Positions 23,268 through 33,228 of a DNA stretch of 64,000 nucleotides are shown here, piece by piece (position 1 is the first letter of the stretch; each line of letters opens with the position of its first letter). Source of the stretch: Kineobactrum salinum (GTDB lineage: Bacteria; Pseudomonadota; Gammaproteobacteria; Pseudomonadales; Halieaceae); contig NZ_CP048711.1 in the NCBI RefSeq assembly GCF_010669285.1, positions 2,108,001 to 2,172,000 of the forward strand, read 5' to 3'. A program made the position numbers and the translations under genes. Under the pieces are notes generated by a model that worked only from the letters and a program-made list of their open reading frames with translations, was not told the DNA's origin and searched no databases.

Positions 23268-24140
23268 TTGTCGACCATCGCCAGCATGACAGCTTTTGCC
23301 CGTGAGTCCTCCAGTGTCGGGGACAGCAACCTGACCGTGGAACTGCGCTCGGTAAACCATCGCTATCTCGACTGCGTCTTCAAACTGCCCGATGCACTGC
23401 GCAGCCTGGAACCGAAACTGCGCGAGCAGGCTGCCCGTGTCCTGAACCGCGGCAAGCTCGAGTGCAGCTTCAGGCTGCAGGCGCAGGCGGGCGGCGGCAC
23501 TGCGCTGGCGATCGATCGCGAACAATTGCAACGGGTCCTGGACGCCGCCCGGGAAATAGCCGGTCTGCTGCCGCGCAGCCAGCCGCTGAGCCCGCTGGAG
23601 ATCCTGCAGTTCCCCGGTGTCTGCTGCGCCACCGAAACCAACGAAGATTCCCTGCTCGGCAGCGCCAGTTCGCTGTTCGATACCGCACTGGCGGCGCTGG
23701 CGGCGAACCGCGAACGAGAGGGCACACGCCTCGCCGCCATGATCGGGGAGCGCATAACGCTGGTGGAACGGGAAGCCGCGACCATCCGCGACCTGCTGCC
23801 CGCGCTGCAACAACAGCAGCGCACACGCCTGCTGGCCCGCCTGGCAGAACTGCAGGTGGAAGTCGACAATGATCGGCTGGAGCAGGAACTGGTCTATCTG
23901 GCGCAAAAAGCGGATGTAGACGAGGAACTGGACCGCCTGCAGGCCCACGTCGAGGAAGTCCGCGACATTCTGGCCAGGGGCGGCCCCTGCGGCCGCCGCC
24001 TGGACTTCCTGATGCAGGAACTCAACCGCGAGGCCAACACCCTGTCCTCCAAATCGATTTCCACCAGCGGCACCCAGGGGGCGGTAGAGCTGAAGGTGTT
24101 GATCGAACAGATGCGCGAGCAGGTCCAGAACATTGAATGA
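23268..24140 (+). CDS. yicC: YicC family endoribonuclease
   Basis: A 290-residue YicC protein: SMTAFARES at the N terminus, ELRSVNHRYLD, SLEPKLREQAARVLNRGKLE, and the C-terminal DUF1732 region FLMQELNREANTLSSKS. YicC proteins are reported RNases involved in small-RNA turnover. A TTG at 23268 with AGGA about eight bases upstream gives the family N terminus; an ATG follows at 23286. In Pseudomonas yicC neighbours gmk; here about 17.8 kb separates them. Confidence 0.92.
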   Translation: MSTIASMTAFARESSSVGDSNLTVELRSVNHRYLDCVFKLPDALRSLEPKLREQAARVLNRGKLECSFRLQAQAGGGTALAIDREQLQRVLDAAREIAGLLPRSQPLSPLEILQFPGVCCATETNEDSLLGSASSLFDTALAALAANREREGTRLAAMIGERITLVEREAATIRDLLPALQQQQRTRLLARLAELQVEVDNDRLEQELVYLAQKADVDEELDRLQAHVEEVRDILARGGPCGRRLDFLMQELNREANTLSSKSISTSGTQGAVELKVLIEQMREQVQNIE

Positions 24141-24267
24141 TAGGCACTGATGTTCGAGGCTGTATCAATGGCCAGGTCACTATAGTCAATCAGAAGCTGT
24201 TTGCGCCGGACTCGGACTCGACCGGCTTGCTCGCATCGAATGTATGAGCAGGAAATACAGCAGCACC

Positions 24268-24291
24268 GCAGCCGGATACTAATCCGGCTGC
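24268..24291. other. perfect hairpin between convergent genes
   Basis: GCAGCCGGAT, loop ACTA, ATCCGGCTGC: a ten-base perfect stem in the 200-base gap between yicC and the aldo/keto reductase gene, at the left edge of the accessory segment. It lacks a clear T tract, so it may be a weak bidirectional terminator or mark an insertion edge. Nothing else was recognised in this gap. Confidence 0.5.
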
Positions 24292-24340
24292 GATATATAC
24301 CGAAAGCCTGTCTACGTGATTGGTCGCCACGATTCAGTCT

Positions 24341-25492
24341 TCAATGCTGATGCAGGTGATGGCCGTAGGCGGCATCTCCGGTCAACAGCACCGGGTCGCG
24401 GGTCTTCTTGATTAACTGGCCGTCTTCCACATCGTAATATTCGGTCTTGACCTCTTCGAGCTCATCCCTGCACTCATCACGATCAATGCCATATACGTCT
24501 CCCTTGGGACCAGTGCGCTTCTCCAGTACAGTTTGCAGCTTTGCCATATCATCGGCATCCAATGCAAACCCGAATACCCGGAGGTTATCCTCCAAATGGC
24601 TCGCATCCCTGGCGCCGATATTGATCGTAGCCACCTGATCCTGGTCCAGCATGTAGCGCGACGCCACGTTCGCAATACTGACGCGATGTTTGTCGGCTAT
24701 GCTCTTGAGTACGGACAGCAACTCCTGGAACAGCTCCCAGCCACCCATGTCCTGAATGATGCGGTAGTACTTGTCCAGGGATACGTTCTCAAGATAAGGC
24801 CCGCCCGGGTCGGGCACACCGAGCCATCTCTCGCTGATCAGACCGCCACCGAGCACTCCGTAGCACAGCAAGTAGCAGTCATGCTCGCGACACAGCTCAA
24901 TCATGCCATTGAGCGGGCGGCTGTCGAGCAAGGAATACTGGCAGGTCAGAGAAACTACATCCACACCGGCGTCAAAGAACTCTCGCATGTGCGGCACATC
25001 AAAATTGGTGGCGCCTATATGATGGATCTTACCTGCACACTGCAACTCCTGGAGCCACAGTGCCATGTCCACGCTGCCGGGGATTGAGTAGTCCCACCAG
25101 TGCATCTGTACGAGATCCAGCCGCTCCTGACGAAGACGCTTCAAAGAGCGATCGACAACCCGTTCAACATCGGCTTTGCTGTGATTCCTGAGTTTTTCTT
25201 TCTCGAGGAAATAGGGCACATAGGTAGTGAGTACCTTGATTTTACTTGCTGCTGCTGCGCCCCGAAGGTCGCGGTAGTAATCGCGAAATCTTCCCAGGCG
25301 CTCTTCCACTCCCGCGTAGATATCGCCGCAAACGAAGGTATCGATCCCTGCTTCGACATACATCGTCAAGTGTTCGTTGACTTCTGTCTGATCGAACTGG
25401 CGGCCACTGTGATCATCGGCAAGCTGCCAGTTGCCCTTGGGTATGCGGACCAGGTCGAAATCCGGGCGTATCGTGAATCGCTCAACTGTCAT
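24341..25492 (-). CDS. aldo/keto reductase
   Basis: A 383-residue AKR-fold NAD(P)H oxidoreductase. Catalytic residues expected for the family are visible: Asp and Tyr in CGDIYAGVEERL, Lys in KIKVLTTYVP and His in LVQMHWWDYS. IGATNFDVPHMREFF and the C-terminal NIGARDASHLEDNL cofactor region also fit. AGGAGG lies upstream of the ATG. It is the last gene of the same-strand cluster that starts near 30860. Its place there suggests reduction of an aldehyde or ketone intermediate; the substrate is unknown. Confidence 0.88.
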   Translation of the reverse strand: MTVERFTIRPDFDLVRIPKGNWQLADDHSGRQFDQTEVNEHLTMYVEAGIDTFVCGDIYAGVEERLGRFRDYYRDLRGAAAASKIKVLTTYVPYFLEKEKLRNHSKADVERVVDRSLKRLRQERLDLVQMHWWDYSIPGSVDMALWLQELQCAGKIHHIGATNFDVPHMREFFDAGVDVVSLTCQYSLLDSRPLNGMIELCREHDCYLLCYGVLGGGLISERWLGVPDPGGPYLENVSLDKYYRIIQDMGGWELFQELLSVLKSIADKHRVSIANVASRYMLDQDQVATINIGARDASHLEDNLRVFGFALDADDMAKLQTVLEKRTGPKGDVYGIDRDECRDELEEVKTEYYDVEDGQLIKKTRDPVLLTGDAAYGHHLHQH

Positions 25493-25511
25493 TCTGCTTC
25501 CTCCTGCGTAT

Positions 25512-25856
25512 CTATCGTTTTAGTTCAGTAACGGTTTGTTCACTGTGACGGTAGATTCTCTTTTCCCCTCGGGTGATGAGAAAACGGCCGCCACAGTTCG
25601 GATCGGGGCAGGCTATGACGGCGTCGGTCGTCATCCAGTCGTTGGGATGTGTTTCGCGCTGCTTCACGGGCAGCAATGGAAGAATCGCTGCCAGCGGGTA
25701 CATGGGAAAACGTACCCCTTCGGGAAACTCGATCAGGTCGTCATCGGTGACGGTAAAATAATCCCCGAGCCGATGCTGGCAAACCATGGGTCTACCGTCA
25801 TCGCTGGAGGTCACCTCCACCTTGAGGTCATACAGTTCATATGTGTCGTCATGCAT
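25512..25856 (-). CDS. TIGR04076 family protein
   Basis: A 114-residue cytoplasmic protein. The arrangement of VCQHRLGDYFTV, the FPEGVRFPMYPLAAILPLL region and the C-terminal ACPDPNCGGRFLITRG resembles the small TIGR04076 family. Its Cys residues (CPDPNC) could bind a metal. It lies 19 bases upstream of the aldo/keto reductase on the same strand, so the two are probably co-transcribed. No function is established for the family. Confidence 0.65.
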   Translation of the reverse strand: MHDDTYELYDLKVEVTSSDDGRPMVCQHRLGDYFTVTDDDLIEFPEGVRFPMYPLAAILPLLPVKQRETHPNDWMTTDAVIACPDPNCGGRFLITRGEKRIYRHSEQTVTELKR

Positions 25857-25912
25857 AGCGCTCGCTCCAATCTCGTTTCATGATTATTTCCCCGTCTTCG
25901 TCCGGGCTTCCA

Positions 25913-28299
25913 TCAGAAGTGGTATTTGATCCGCGCGTACCATTCCCGCGGCCGCGAAACCACAGCCCGGCTGTATTCCGAACTGGTCTCGCCGCTCACG
26001 ATGTAGGCCTCGTCAGTCAGGTTCGATCCCCCGAATGTCATTTCCCATTTTTCATCGGGGGTCATGTAGGTCACACTGGCCCCCAGAATGCTGTAACTGC
26101 TTTGCAACAGTGCCGGGTCATTCGAAAACTCCTTGTACTGCTCGTCTCGATAGCTATAGTCGAGGCGACCGAAGGAATAACCCTTTTCGGTATCGAAGAA
26201 GGTGATCGTCGCCCCGATGTTGGCGGTTCTCTCCGGCGTGTTCTGCAGTTCCAGAGAGAATGCGTCGGGGAAGTTGGCCAGTGCATCGGCGGTGAAATCC
26301 ACGTACTCCGCATCGATGTAACCCAGGCTGCCGTCGATCGTCAGCCAACCAGTGATAGCGGCGCTAAGCTCTACCTCCAATCCCTTGATCTCTGCCGTAC
26401 CGGCATTGGCCAGCACGGGAACGAACTCGCCGATAGGTCCGGGACCGTCGGGATCAATGACGTACGTAACCTGTATATCCTCGTAGTCGGTATAGAAGGC
26501 AGCGATATTCAGACGCAACCGGCGGTCGAACAGCTCTGACTTCAGCCCCACTTCGTATGAAACCGCTTCTTCCGGCCCGGCATAGGAGATGATATCGTCC
26601 GGGTCGGTTCCCGGATCGGGCATGATGGGCGGGAAATAGCGCATGGTGAAACCGCCGCCCTTGAAGCCTTCAGACGCGCTCGCGTACATCATGACGTCGT
26701 CGCTGAAGTTGTAGCTCAGCGACGCCATGGGGTTGAAAGCAGTACTTGTGCGCTTGTACCACCCGGCCGGGAAAATGGGCGTGCCGGGCGCACCAAAAGC
26801 CCCGGTAACCAGGTTAACGAAGCCTGGTATCTCGATTGTCGGATGGTAGTCGTAGCCCTCAACCTGCTGCAGCCCGGGATTGAATTGTCGCTCGTCCCGG
26901 GTATAACGTCCCCCCACGGTCAGGGACCAGCGATCGGTCAGATCATAGCTAAGCTGTCCGAAAACAGCGGAGCTTTCGTTTTTCACCTTGCCACCCGAAA
27001 GAAACCGCACCAGCAGCAGATCCACAGGGAAACGCTGGGTGGCGTCCTCACGGCTGTAGTACAGGCCGCCGACATAGTGCAGCCGTCCGTCCGCGGCCTC
27101 GCCGGAGATCTGGAATTCCTGGCTGAACTGAGACCAGTCTATATCCTGCTCAATGAACCCGTAGAAATACGGCGAGCCATAAAGATCCTGCGCGATGTCG
27201 ACCTGCACGTCGCGATAGGCTGTAATGGATGTCAGATCGAACCCATCAAGCTGCCAATCCACTTTCACGCTGGCGCCGGCAACATCGGTATCCGACTGGT
27301 TGCCACCTGAAGCGGTTGTGCGATGGGAGTCCAGTTCCGTCGCATACTGTTCGTTGTAACAGTAGGGATTGGAAAAGCGCGACTCTCCGGCGGAGGGAAG
27401 ACAGACGCCGCCCGGTACCCCGGCATTGAACAAACCGGGGAGGCCGCCTTCACCATTCGCCTTCAAGACAGCTGTTCCCGGCGTCTGCTCACGGATGCGG
27501 GTGCCATCCAGGGAAACGGTTGCCATCAGATTTTGAGTGAGATCAGCCTCGATCACGTATCGTCCGCTGAGGCGGTCAACATCGCCCTGGCGTTCCCCGG
27601 TATCGGTACCGTCGGGCCTGATACGTTTAACGAAGCCATCACGGCTCTGGTAGGCGGCTGAGCCGCGCATTCTCACCGACTTTGTCACCGGTCCCGAAAC
27701 AGCACCCTTGAAATCCCTGCGGTCGTAGGACCCGACAGTGATATCCGCGGTAGCCTCGAAGGTTTCGCTGGGACGCTTGGAGGATACCTGGATTGCACCG
27801 CCGATGGTGTTCTTGCCAAACAAGGTACCCTGGGGCCACGCAGTACCTCCAGTCGCTCCACATCAATAGTGTCGAGCAGCGACCCCATGGACTTGCCGAC
27901 ATATACCCCATCGAGATAGACCCCTACCCCGGGCTCTACGGTAATGACATAGTCAGTCTGTCCGATACCACGGATATTGATCTGGCTGGAGGCTCCACCG
28001 CCAGATTCACTGGCAGCGGAGTCGAACTGCACATTGGGCACGAAATTCGTAACGTCCGCAGCCGAGTTCATGTTACGTCGCTCAATCGCCTCAGTGCTGA
28101 AGGCGGAAACCGACAACGGTGCGGTCTGAATGGATTCAGCCCGGCGCCGCGCTGTGACCACCACCTCTTCCAGTGCAGCCGCGCTCTTTGTTCGGCTGTC
28201 CGCAACCTGTGCCAGCACAACCCCCGGCAGCGAAAAAGGTACCGCCAGCACCAGGGCCGATATTCGACTGCCGAGTATTTTCTTTCGGTAGTTCTTCAC
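25913..28299 (-). CDS. TonB-dependent outer-membrane receptor (apparent frameshift)
   Basis: About 795 residues when joined. A signal peptide is followed by LEEVVVTARRRAES, the plug domain (INIRGIGQTDYVITVEPGVG; VYLDGVYVGKSMGS; VERLEVLRGP) and a beta-barrel ending in REWYARIKYHF, the aromatic-terminated last strand. After LRGP the frame shifts; one more G in the run at 27832-27835 gives QGTLFGKNTIGGAIQ. The GTG start has AAAGGAG upstream. It resembles receptors used by marine gammaproteobacteria for varied organic substrates. The ligand is unknown, but its operon suggests uptake of the compound handled by the adjacent enzymes. Confidence 0.88.
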
Positions 28300-28342
28300 G
28301 AGCTACTCCTTTTATATGTTCAGGAAATACAGAGGGTCGTTT

Positions 28343-28777
28343 TCAGAGCCGTTTCATTCGGTCCAGACAATGCGTCCAGCCCTGTGTGTAATGCGTATTT
28401 TCCGTAGTGTCGCGAAGCCCTGAATGCGTGATGGTGATCGTCGTTGTGCCGCCCTCACCAGCACAGAACTCCACCTCAACCAGGGTGGGTTCCCGCCGCG
28501 GTACGGGGTTTGGTCCGCTGTAATTCCACGTTTTGACAATCCGTTTACCGGGCTGTAATTCCCGATACTCACCGGTGACCACATGTTCGCCATCAGGTCC
28601 CACGGTGTCGTGCCGGTAGCTCGCTCCTACGCACGCCTCGACCTCAGCGTGAATCAACTCGTAAGGGGGAGGTGCAAGCCACAGCGGCAAAACCGCCGGA
28701 TCGAGCCAGGCGGCGTAGGCAGATTCAGCGGATAGTGGGACTGTCATTGATATATTGGCGCTGTCGTAGTCAGGCAT
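28343..28777 (-). CDS. SRPBCC/AHSA1 family protein
   Basis: About 144 residues with a START/Bet v1-like pattern: SMTVPLSAESAYAAWLDPAV at the start, a middle GEYRELQPGKRIVKTWNYSG, and the C-terminal helix HYTQGWTHCLDRMKRL. Such proteins bind hydrophobic ligands. The ATG at 28777 has GAGGAG seven bases upstream and is preferred over one at 28792. It overlaps the 3' end of the upstream gene, so the two are coupled. The role in this cluster is unknown. Confidence 0.82.
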   Translation of the reverse strand: MPDYDSANISMTVPLSAESAYAAWLDPAVLPLWLAPPPYELIHAEVEACVGASYRHDTVGPDGEHVVTGEYRELQPGKRIVKTWNYSGPNPVPRREPTLVEVEFCAGEGGTTTITITHSGLRDTTENTHYTQGWTHCLDRMKRL

Positions 28778-30860
28778 GTCTTTTCTCCTCATCCCCTCTC
28801 AAAAATCGTCCAAGAACATTACTGGTTATCAAGGCTACGGGGTTTCCGTCCGTGTCATCTGAAAGACACGAGGTCCAGGAAATCGAAGGCGCAGAAAATA
28901 TTTGTCCTCCGGAATGTAATTTGCGATAAGCTAGGTGACAAAACGCTTCGCAGAGCGGACCAGTACCGATTACATCCTCAATGGCCTGGAAAGCCATTGC
29001 ACCGAAATCACCTGCCTGCGCGAGCTTCACTGTATCCCAGGGGGTGCCCAGGTCATGTCGCATCGCGTCCATTTCAAAGCCGGCCGCGCCGCCGAACAGT
29101 TTGCCGACGGAGTTGACCTGGGGACCGTCAATGCCCTCGAATATCCATGCCGTCGCCTGGTTATCCAATGCAGAGGGCTCTATGACGAAGGGGCGGGCGG
29201 GTTCAAAGGAGACCGCCGACGTGCCCGTACCGAACAGGCTGTGGGCGGAGCGTCCGCGCCAGCGCCACAGTCCTCCGAGCTCCCCGGTGGCCGCCTGGCG
29301 GAACTCTCCCGGCGCCGACTGCCAGGGGATGGTGCCTCCCGGACCACGCCGAACCTCAATAATGTGGGGCTCCTCTTCGTACACAGAAACGACAAAGTAA
29401 AATGCGTTGCCGCCCATATGCATGATATTGCCACCGGATGTAGCATAAACCTCGAAAGCATCCAGGATCTGGGTGGTAACATACTCGGGGTGGCTGCCGG
29501 TGATCACACATTGATAATCGCGCAGGGCCTCAGCTCCGCGCTCGTGGAGACAGTAATCCGTCAGGATGTCCACCGGCTGCCCTGTCCGGCGCAACCAGTC
29601 CAGCGTGATGATATCGCCACTCAACTGGTGTGGGCCGCGCAGCAGGGGATGCCTATAATCATGGCGGACGTTCACCAGCGGCCGGCGCAGAGATGCATGC
29701 GCATTGCCAGTGCCATCGCTGTGATAATCATACAAGCTGAGCAGTTCCTGTTCCTCTGCCCAGCGCTCCATGGGTCCGACAATTTCCTCCAGGGGTGCCC
29801 CGGCAATTGCCTCGATGCCCGGGTTCGGCCACCAGTGGCGTTCATTGGCGTAGGCGAGGTAGCTGAAAACCGGCACCACGAAGGCTATCGGTGCAGTCCT
29901 CGTGCCCGCCGGCGGCGTAACGAAAAATGGAATGGTGTCTTTGCATTCTCCGCAGCAAAGCTCGAAGCCATAGACACCGCTGGGCAGATCTTCCGGCACA
30001 GTGAAGTCGAAGGTTCCCGGCCATCCTGCATCGGACAGGTCATCGCGGTGAAAAGCCACAGCGTCGTACTGCTCCGGTACTTCGCTCCAGCCCGAGCTGT
30101 CTCCAGCCCATTCGGGGCCCGTCATGCCCTTCTGTGGCCGGTTTAGCAGCGTACCGTGGCGCTGATTCCCACTGGTGTCGACAACGGTACGGCTGGCGGG
30201 AGTGCTGCCCATTGCCCAGGTCGCTGCAATCCTCCCGCCGTCGCGGATTTCCGGACGCGCTATCTTGCCGTCGAAATGGGAGTGTCGCCCTTGTGGCCCG
30301 GTTATGGCCGCCAGACAGAAGGATGACAGACCAGCATCAGAATCCATATCTCCACCGTCAATGGATTCAAGAGCGAAGCGTTCGCAGCCATCCAGGGCTT
30401 CAACGCTCAGCGAGAGCAGGCCATCGCTGTAATCCAGTTCGATGGAACTCCATCGCTGGGGCCGCAAAGGTGCGCTGCTGCTGACCATGCGCCCTCCCCA
30501 GCGGGCCTCAACCTTTCCTTCCTTTGAGAGAAACAAGCCGGAGTGCTCACCCCAGGAAATTATCCCTTGCAGCTCACCGCGAGCCGGATCTGTCGGCCAG
30601 ATCCACAGGGAGCAGGTGGGTTCCTTTGGGGGCGGAAGGCCTGCTTCCGCGATCATGCAGCTTCCCAGCGGCAGTGAATGTTCGCCCGGCGTATAATTCC
30701 CATCAATGGGCGAAGACAGAGAGCAAACATCGCTATCCCGGGCCGCCAGACGCACCAGTCTGACATCAACCTCGGCAGGGGCGCTCAGCCGTACCGTGGA
30801 GGTTTCGCCAGGCGCCAGATGAAGAGCGTCCATGTAACCTACAACAGGACTCAAAGGCAT
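28770..30860 (-). CDS. N,N-dimethylformamidase large-subunit-like protein
   Basis: A 696-residue protein. Residues about 80-240 look like a LamG/concanavalin-type beta domain (LWIWPTDPARGELQGIISW; HFDGKIARPEIRDGG). Residues about 320-690 match the C-terminal region typical of dimethylformamidase beta subunits: SYLAYANERHWW (333-344), DILTDYCLHERG (431-442), GSHPEY (455-460) and GGNIMHMGGNAFYF (476-489). Known enzymes hydrolyse amides at a mononuclear iron held by two Tyr and a Glu; I cannot assign those residues here. No small subunit was found nearby. It is the first gene of the cluster, divergent from araC-type 30972. The substrate is unknown. Confidence 0.75.
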   Translation of the reverse strand: MPLSPVVGYMDALHLAPGETSTVRLSAPAEVDVRLVRLAARDSDVCSLSSPIDGNYTPGEHSLPLGSCMIAEAGLPPPKEPTCSLWIWPTDPARGELQGIISWGEHSGLFLSKEGKVEARWGGRMVSSSAPLRPQRWSSIELDYSDGLLSLSVEALDGCERFALESIDGGDMDSDAGLSSFCLAAITGPQGRHSHFDGKIARPEIRDGGRIAATWAMGSTPASRTVVDTSGNQRHGTLLNRPQKGMTGPEWAGDSSGWSEVPEQYDAVAFHRDDLSDAGWPGTFDFTVPEDLPSGVYGFELCCGECKDTIPFFVTPPAGTRTAPIAFVVPVFSYLAYANERHWWPNPGIEAIAGAPLEEIVGPMERWAEEQELLSLYDYHSDGTGNAHASLRRPLVNVRHDYRHPLLRGPHQLSGDIITLDWLRRTGQPVDILTDYCLHERGAEALRDYQCVITGSHPEYVTTQILDAFEVYATSGGNIMHMGGNAFYFVVSVYEEEPHIIEVRRGPGGTIPWQSAPGEFRQAATGELGGLWRWRGRSAHSLFGTGTSAVSFEPARPFVIEPSALDNQATAWIFEGIDGPQVNSVGKLFGGAAGFEMDAMRHDLGTPWDTVKLAQAGDFGAMAFQAIEDVIGTGPLCEAFCHLAYRKLHSGGQIFSAPSISWTSCLSDDTDGNPVALITSNVLGRFLRGDEEKRHA

Positions 30861-30897
30861 TTCCGCACCTACTGTTCACCAAAAAACCGGAGAATAT

Positions 30898-30915
30898 AGC
30901 TCGCATGTGCGAGCT
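30898..30915. promoter_or_regulatory. inverted repeat between divergent genes (candidate operator)
   Basis: AGCTCGCA, TG, AGCTCGCA reversed (TGCGAGCT): a perfect 8-2-8 inverted repeat. It is 38 bases upstream of the dimethylformamidase-like start and 57 bases upstream of the AraC-type start. The position fits an operator shared by the divergent genes; binding by the adjacent regulator is inferred. AraC proteins more often use direct repeats, so another factor is possible. Confidence 0.5.
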
Positions 30916-30971
30916 GGAGAGAAACAGGTTAGGAGCGCTGGCCTGCTTTGTCGCGGAGGATATTGCTCGGA

Positions 30972-31937
30972 ATGCGGGAATATTGCTATTGTATGAAGCT
31001 GTTGGAATCCCCAGCTCAGGTAGCGAATCGGAGCGCCAGTAGCATGGACCAAATTCCCGGTTTCGAATGGTATGACAGGCTGCCGAAGGGCATTGAGCGG
31101 AAGTCTTTCTTTCTCGATAAAACGCGCCGTTCGGTCTCCTGGTTTTTGCACCGCCTTCCGGAAGCTACCGAGACCCTCTCGGATCAATCAGCAGACCCGG
31201 TAATCAGCCTTGAGTTGAACGCTGCAGGCGTTGTGGAGCGCGAGGTCGACGGCCAATGGCAATCGGCCAGACTCGCTGCCGATAATCTGACACTGACACC
31301 CGCCTATTCGGTATGCAATTGGCACTGGCACGGTGAGCCGCTGGAGATCATCGACGTCTACATTCCTCATGAATTACTTCGAACAATCTGGTCTGACGAA
31401 TTTAACGGTAGCGACAGCAACCTCAACTTCTCACCGCTGTTGCAGTTCCATGACCCGGTAATGGCACAGCTGTTGAAATCGCTATTGATGAGTTTGGACA
31501 ACGGACATTCCAGTCCGGCACTGTTGCGCGAGACAATCACGCATCACATCATTGTTCATATGTTGGGAATGAAGGGTACGACCACGGCAGAACGGTCGAC
31601 TACAGGCTCTTCGCTGCCCCTGCATATACTGCGTCGTGTACTGAACTATATTGACGAAAGAGTTGGCGAAGACACCGGTCTACAGGATTTGGCCGATGTC
31701 GCCGGGATCAGTAAATCGCATTTTTTGCGCCAATTTCGTGAACGCACGGGTGAGACGCCCTACGCTTATCTGCTCGGCCGCCGAATCGAGCAGGCCGCAT
31801 CCTTGCTGACAACATCTGATGATTCGATTACAAGTATTGCAGCTCGCTGCGGTTTCAACGATCCCTCACACTTTGCCGACACTTTCCGCCGGAAATACCA
31901 CGTGAACCCACGAGAGTTCAGGCGGGCCAACCGCTGA
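30972..31937 (+). CDS. AraC family transcriptional regulator
   Basis: About 320 residues. The N-terminal 200 residues are a poorly conserved ligand or oligomerisation domain. The C terminus holds the double helix-turn-helix: GLQDLADVAGISKSHFLRQF and SITSIAARCGFNDPSHFADT, followed by FRRKYHVNPREFRRANR. The start is uncertain: ATG at 30972 has GGAGG about 12 bases upstream, while ATGs at 30993 and 31044 are alternatives. It is divergent from the catabolic-like cluster and is its probable regulator. Confidence 0.88.
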   Translation: MREYCYCMKLLESPAQVANRSASSMDQIPGFEWYDRLPKGIERKSFFLDKTRRSVSWFLHRLPEATETLSDQSADPVISLELNAAGVVEREVDGQWQSARLAADNLTLTPAYSVCNWHWHGEPLEIIDVYIPHELLRTIWSDEFNGSDSNLNFSPLLQFHDPVMAQLLKSLLMSLDNGHSSPALLRETITHHIIVHMLGMKGTTTAERSTTGSSLPLHILRRVLNYIDERVGEDTGLQDLADVAGISKSHFLRQFRERTGETPYAYLLGRRIEQAASLLTTSDDSITSIAARCGFNDPSHFADTFRRKYHVNPREFRRANR

Positions 31938-32158
31938 TAAAGCGCGAACCCCCACCGGCCTGAAGCGCCGCATGCCCACTTAGTGCCACCTGTCATGGTC
32001 GGCAGCAAGGCTCAGTGACATTGACCCACCAATGCGGGCTCACCACTACCTTGTCCGCCGGAATTTCATACAGATCGCCAATGGTGATAGGCCCACCTCA
32101 CAGGCAAGGCGCTATGCTCTATCCCCGTGTCGCGCCCGAGGATGCCAGAACTCCGTAT

Positions 32159-33043
32159 TCAGTTGCGCCGGAGGCTGAACCGATAAGCGTGGCGATCCAG
32201 TGGTTTGGCCAGACCCACCTGATAGGTGTCCACCTGCATCTCGTCATTCGCTCGCAGAGTGAAAACCCGGAACATCGGCGTGTGGCGACTCTCATCCGGG
32301 ATCTTGGTGCGCTCCAGGGCCGGAATATGCAGATAATGGACAGGGCCTATCTGCTTGGAGTGCTCCACCCGGTCCATATCCATATGCAGGTCGCCGGAGA
32401 TCACCGCCGTCAGGTTCGGCTGTTCGAGCACTTCGGCAAAGCCCTGATGGGTAATGCCCTTATCGGCATTTTCCGGATAGACGCCAGTCTGGGCACCATG
32501 CACGATCAACAGTACCGGCTTCGGCTGCAGTTGCTTTATCTGGCTCACCATCCATGCGATGCCCTCGTCGTTGAAATCGCGGTCGAAATCCGGCGATGCA
32601 AACACCAGGGCAACCGAGTCACGTTCTATAACGTAGCTCGGCTCGGTAATTTCCGCCTTGTTCTGGCCCCAACGATTGGCAAACTGCAGGTAGAGCTCAA
32701 CCGGACTGCCATGCTCTTCGTTCCCCATGATCGGGTAGAAGGGCAGGGTCAATCGTTCCAGAACTGAAGTCGCATTTTCATACTGAACAACGGTCCCTTT
32801 ATGGGCGATGTCACCCACGCCCACCACGAAATCCAGCTGCTGCTTTGCCGCCAGTTTGTTTACATCGTTCACTGCCGCCGCCATGTTCGGAAACTCCGGC
32901 TCCGGCTTTGGTTCGGCATCGCCGAGCACAGCAAACCTCAGCACTGCTTCCCCGCTCTGTTCGGCGCCGGCCACGGCGGCACCGGTTAGCGACAGGCATA
33001 GCATCAGGGCGATGCCGGTCGTCATACTATGGATTGATTTCAT
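32159..33043 (-). CDS. secreted calcineurin-like metallophosphoesterase
   Basis: About 294 residues with a signal peptide (MTTGIALMLCLSLTGAAVAG). The phosphoesterase frame is recognisable: FAVLGDAEPKPE, VGVGDIAHKG, MGNEEHGSP, LLIVHGAQTG and ISGDLHMDMDRV. Several metal ligands differ from the usual D-x-H, GNH-E/D and G-H-x-H, so activity is uncertain. The ATG at 33043 with GGGAG upstream is preferred to one 30 codons earlier. It is convergent with the araC-type gene across a 220-base gap. It probably acts in the periplasm on an unknown phosphoester. Confidence 0.78.
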   Translation of the reverse strand: MKSIHSMTTGIALMLCLSLTGAAVAGAEQSGEAVLRFAVLGDAEPKPEPEFPNMAAAVNDVNKLAAKQQLDFVVGVGDIAHKGTVVQYENATSVLERLTLPFYPIMGNEEHGSPVELYLQFANRWGQNKAEITEPSYVIERDSVALVFASPDFDRDFNDEGIAWMVSQIKQLQPKPVLLIVHGAQTGVYPENADKGITHQGFAEVLEQPNLTAVISGDLHMDMDRVEHSKQIGPVHYLHIPALERTKIPDESRHTPMFRVFTLRANDEMQVDTYQVGLAKPLDRHAYRFSLRRN

Positions 33044-33228
33044 GATTTCTCCCGAAAGTATATTGGGCTGTGGCCAACCGAGGATACCAGCGATCCAGTA
33101 CTGGGACAGGATCCGATCTTCCAACAAGGCCAATTGCTATGATGATTCCCCGACAGGCTGTATCCTTGGAAACGCTCTGGCCTCAGGTCAAACAGGGCGT
33201 ATCCGTACCGGCCCGAAGGCCGGTGCTG

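Noticed and set aside
24268-24291. Rho-independent terminator at the hairpin after yicC
   Set aside because: The stem is perfect, but no T tract follows on either strand, so it was listed only as a hairpin.
31993-32095. Minus-strand frame of about 34 codons (GDLYEIPADKVVVS...) in the gap between the araC-type gene and the phosphoesterase
   Set aside because: It follows a stop codon with no start and is too short to assign; it could be a gene remnant, but there is no firm support.
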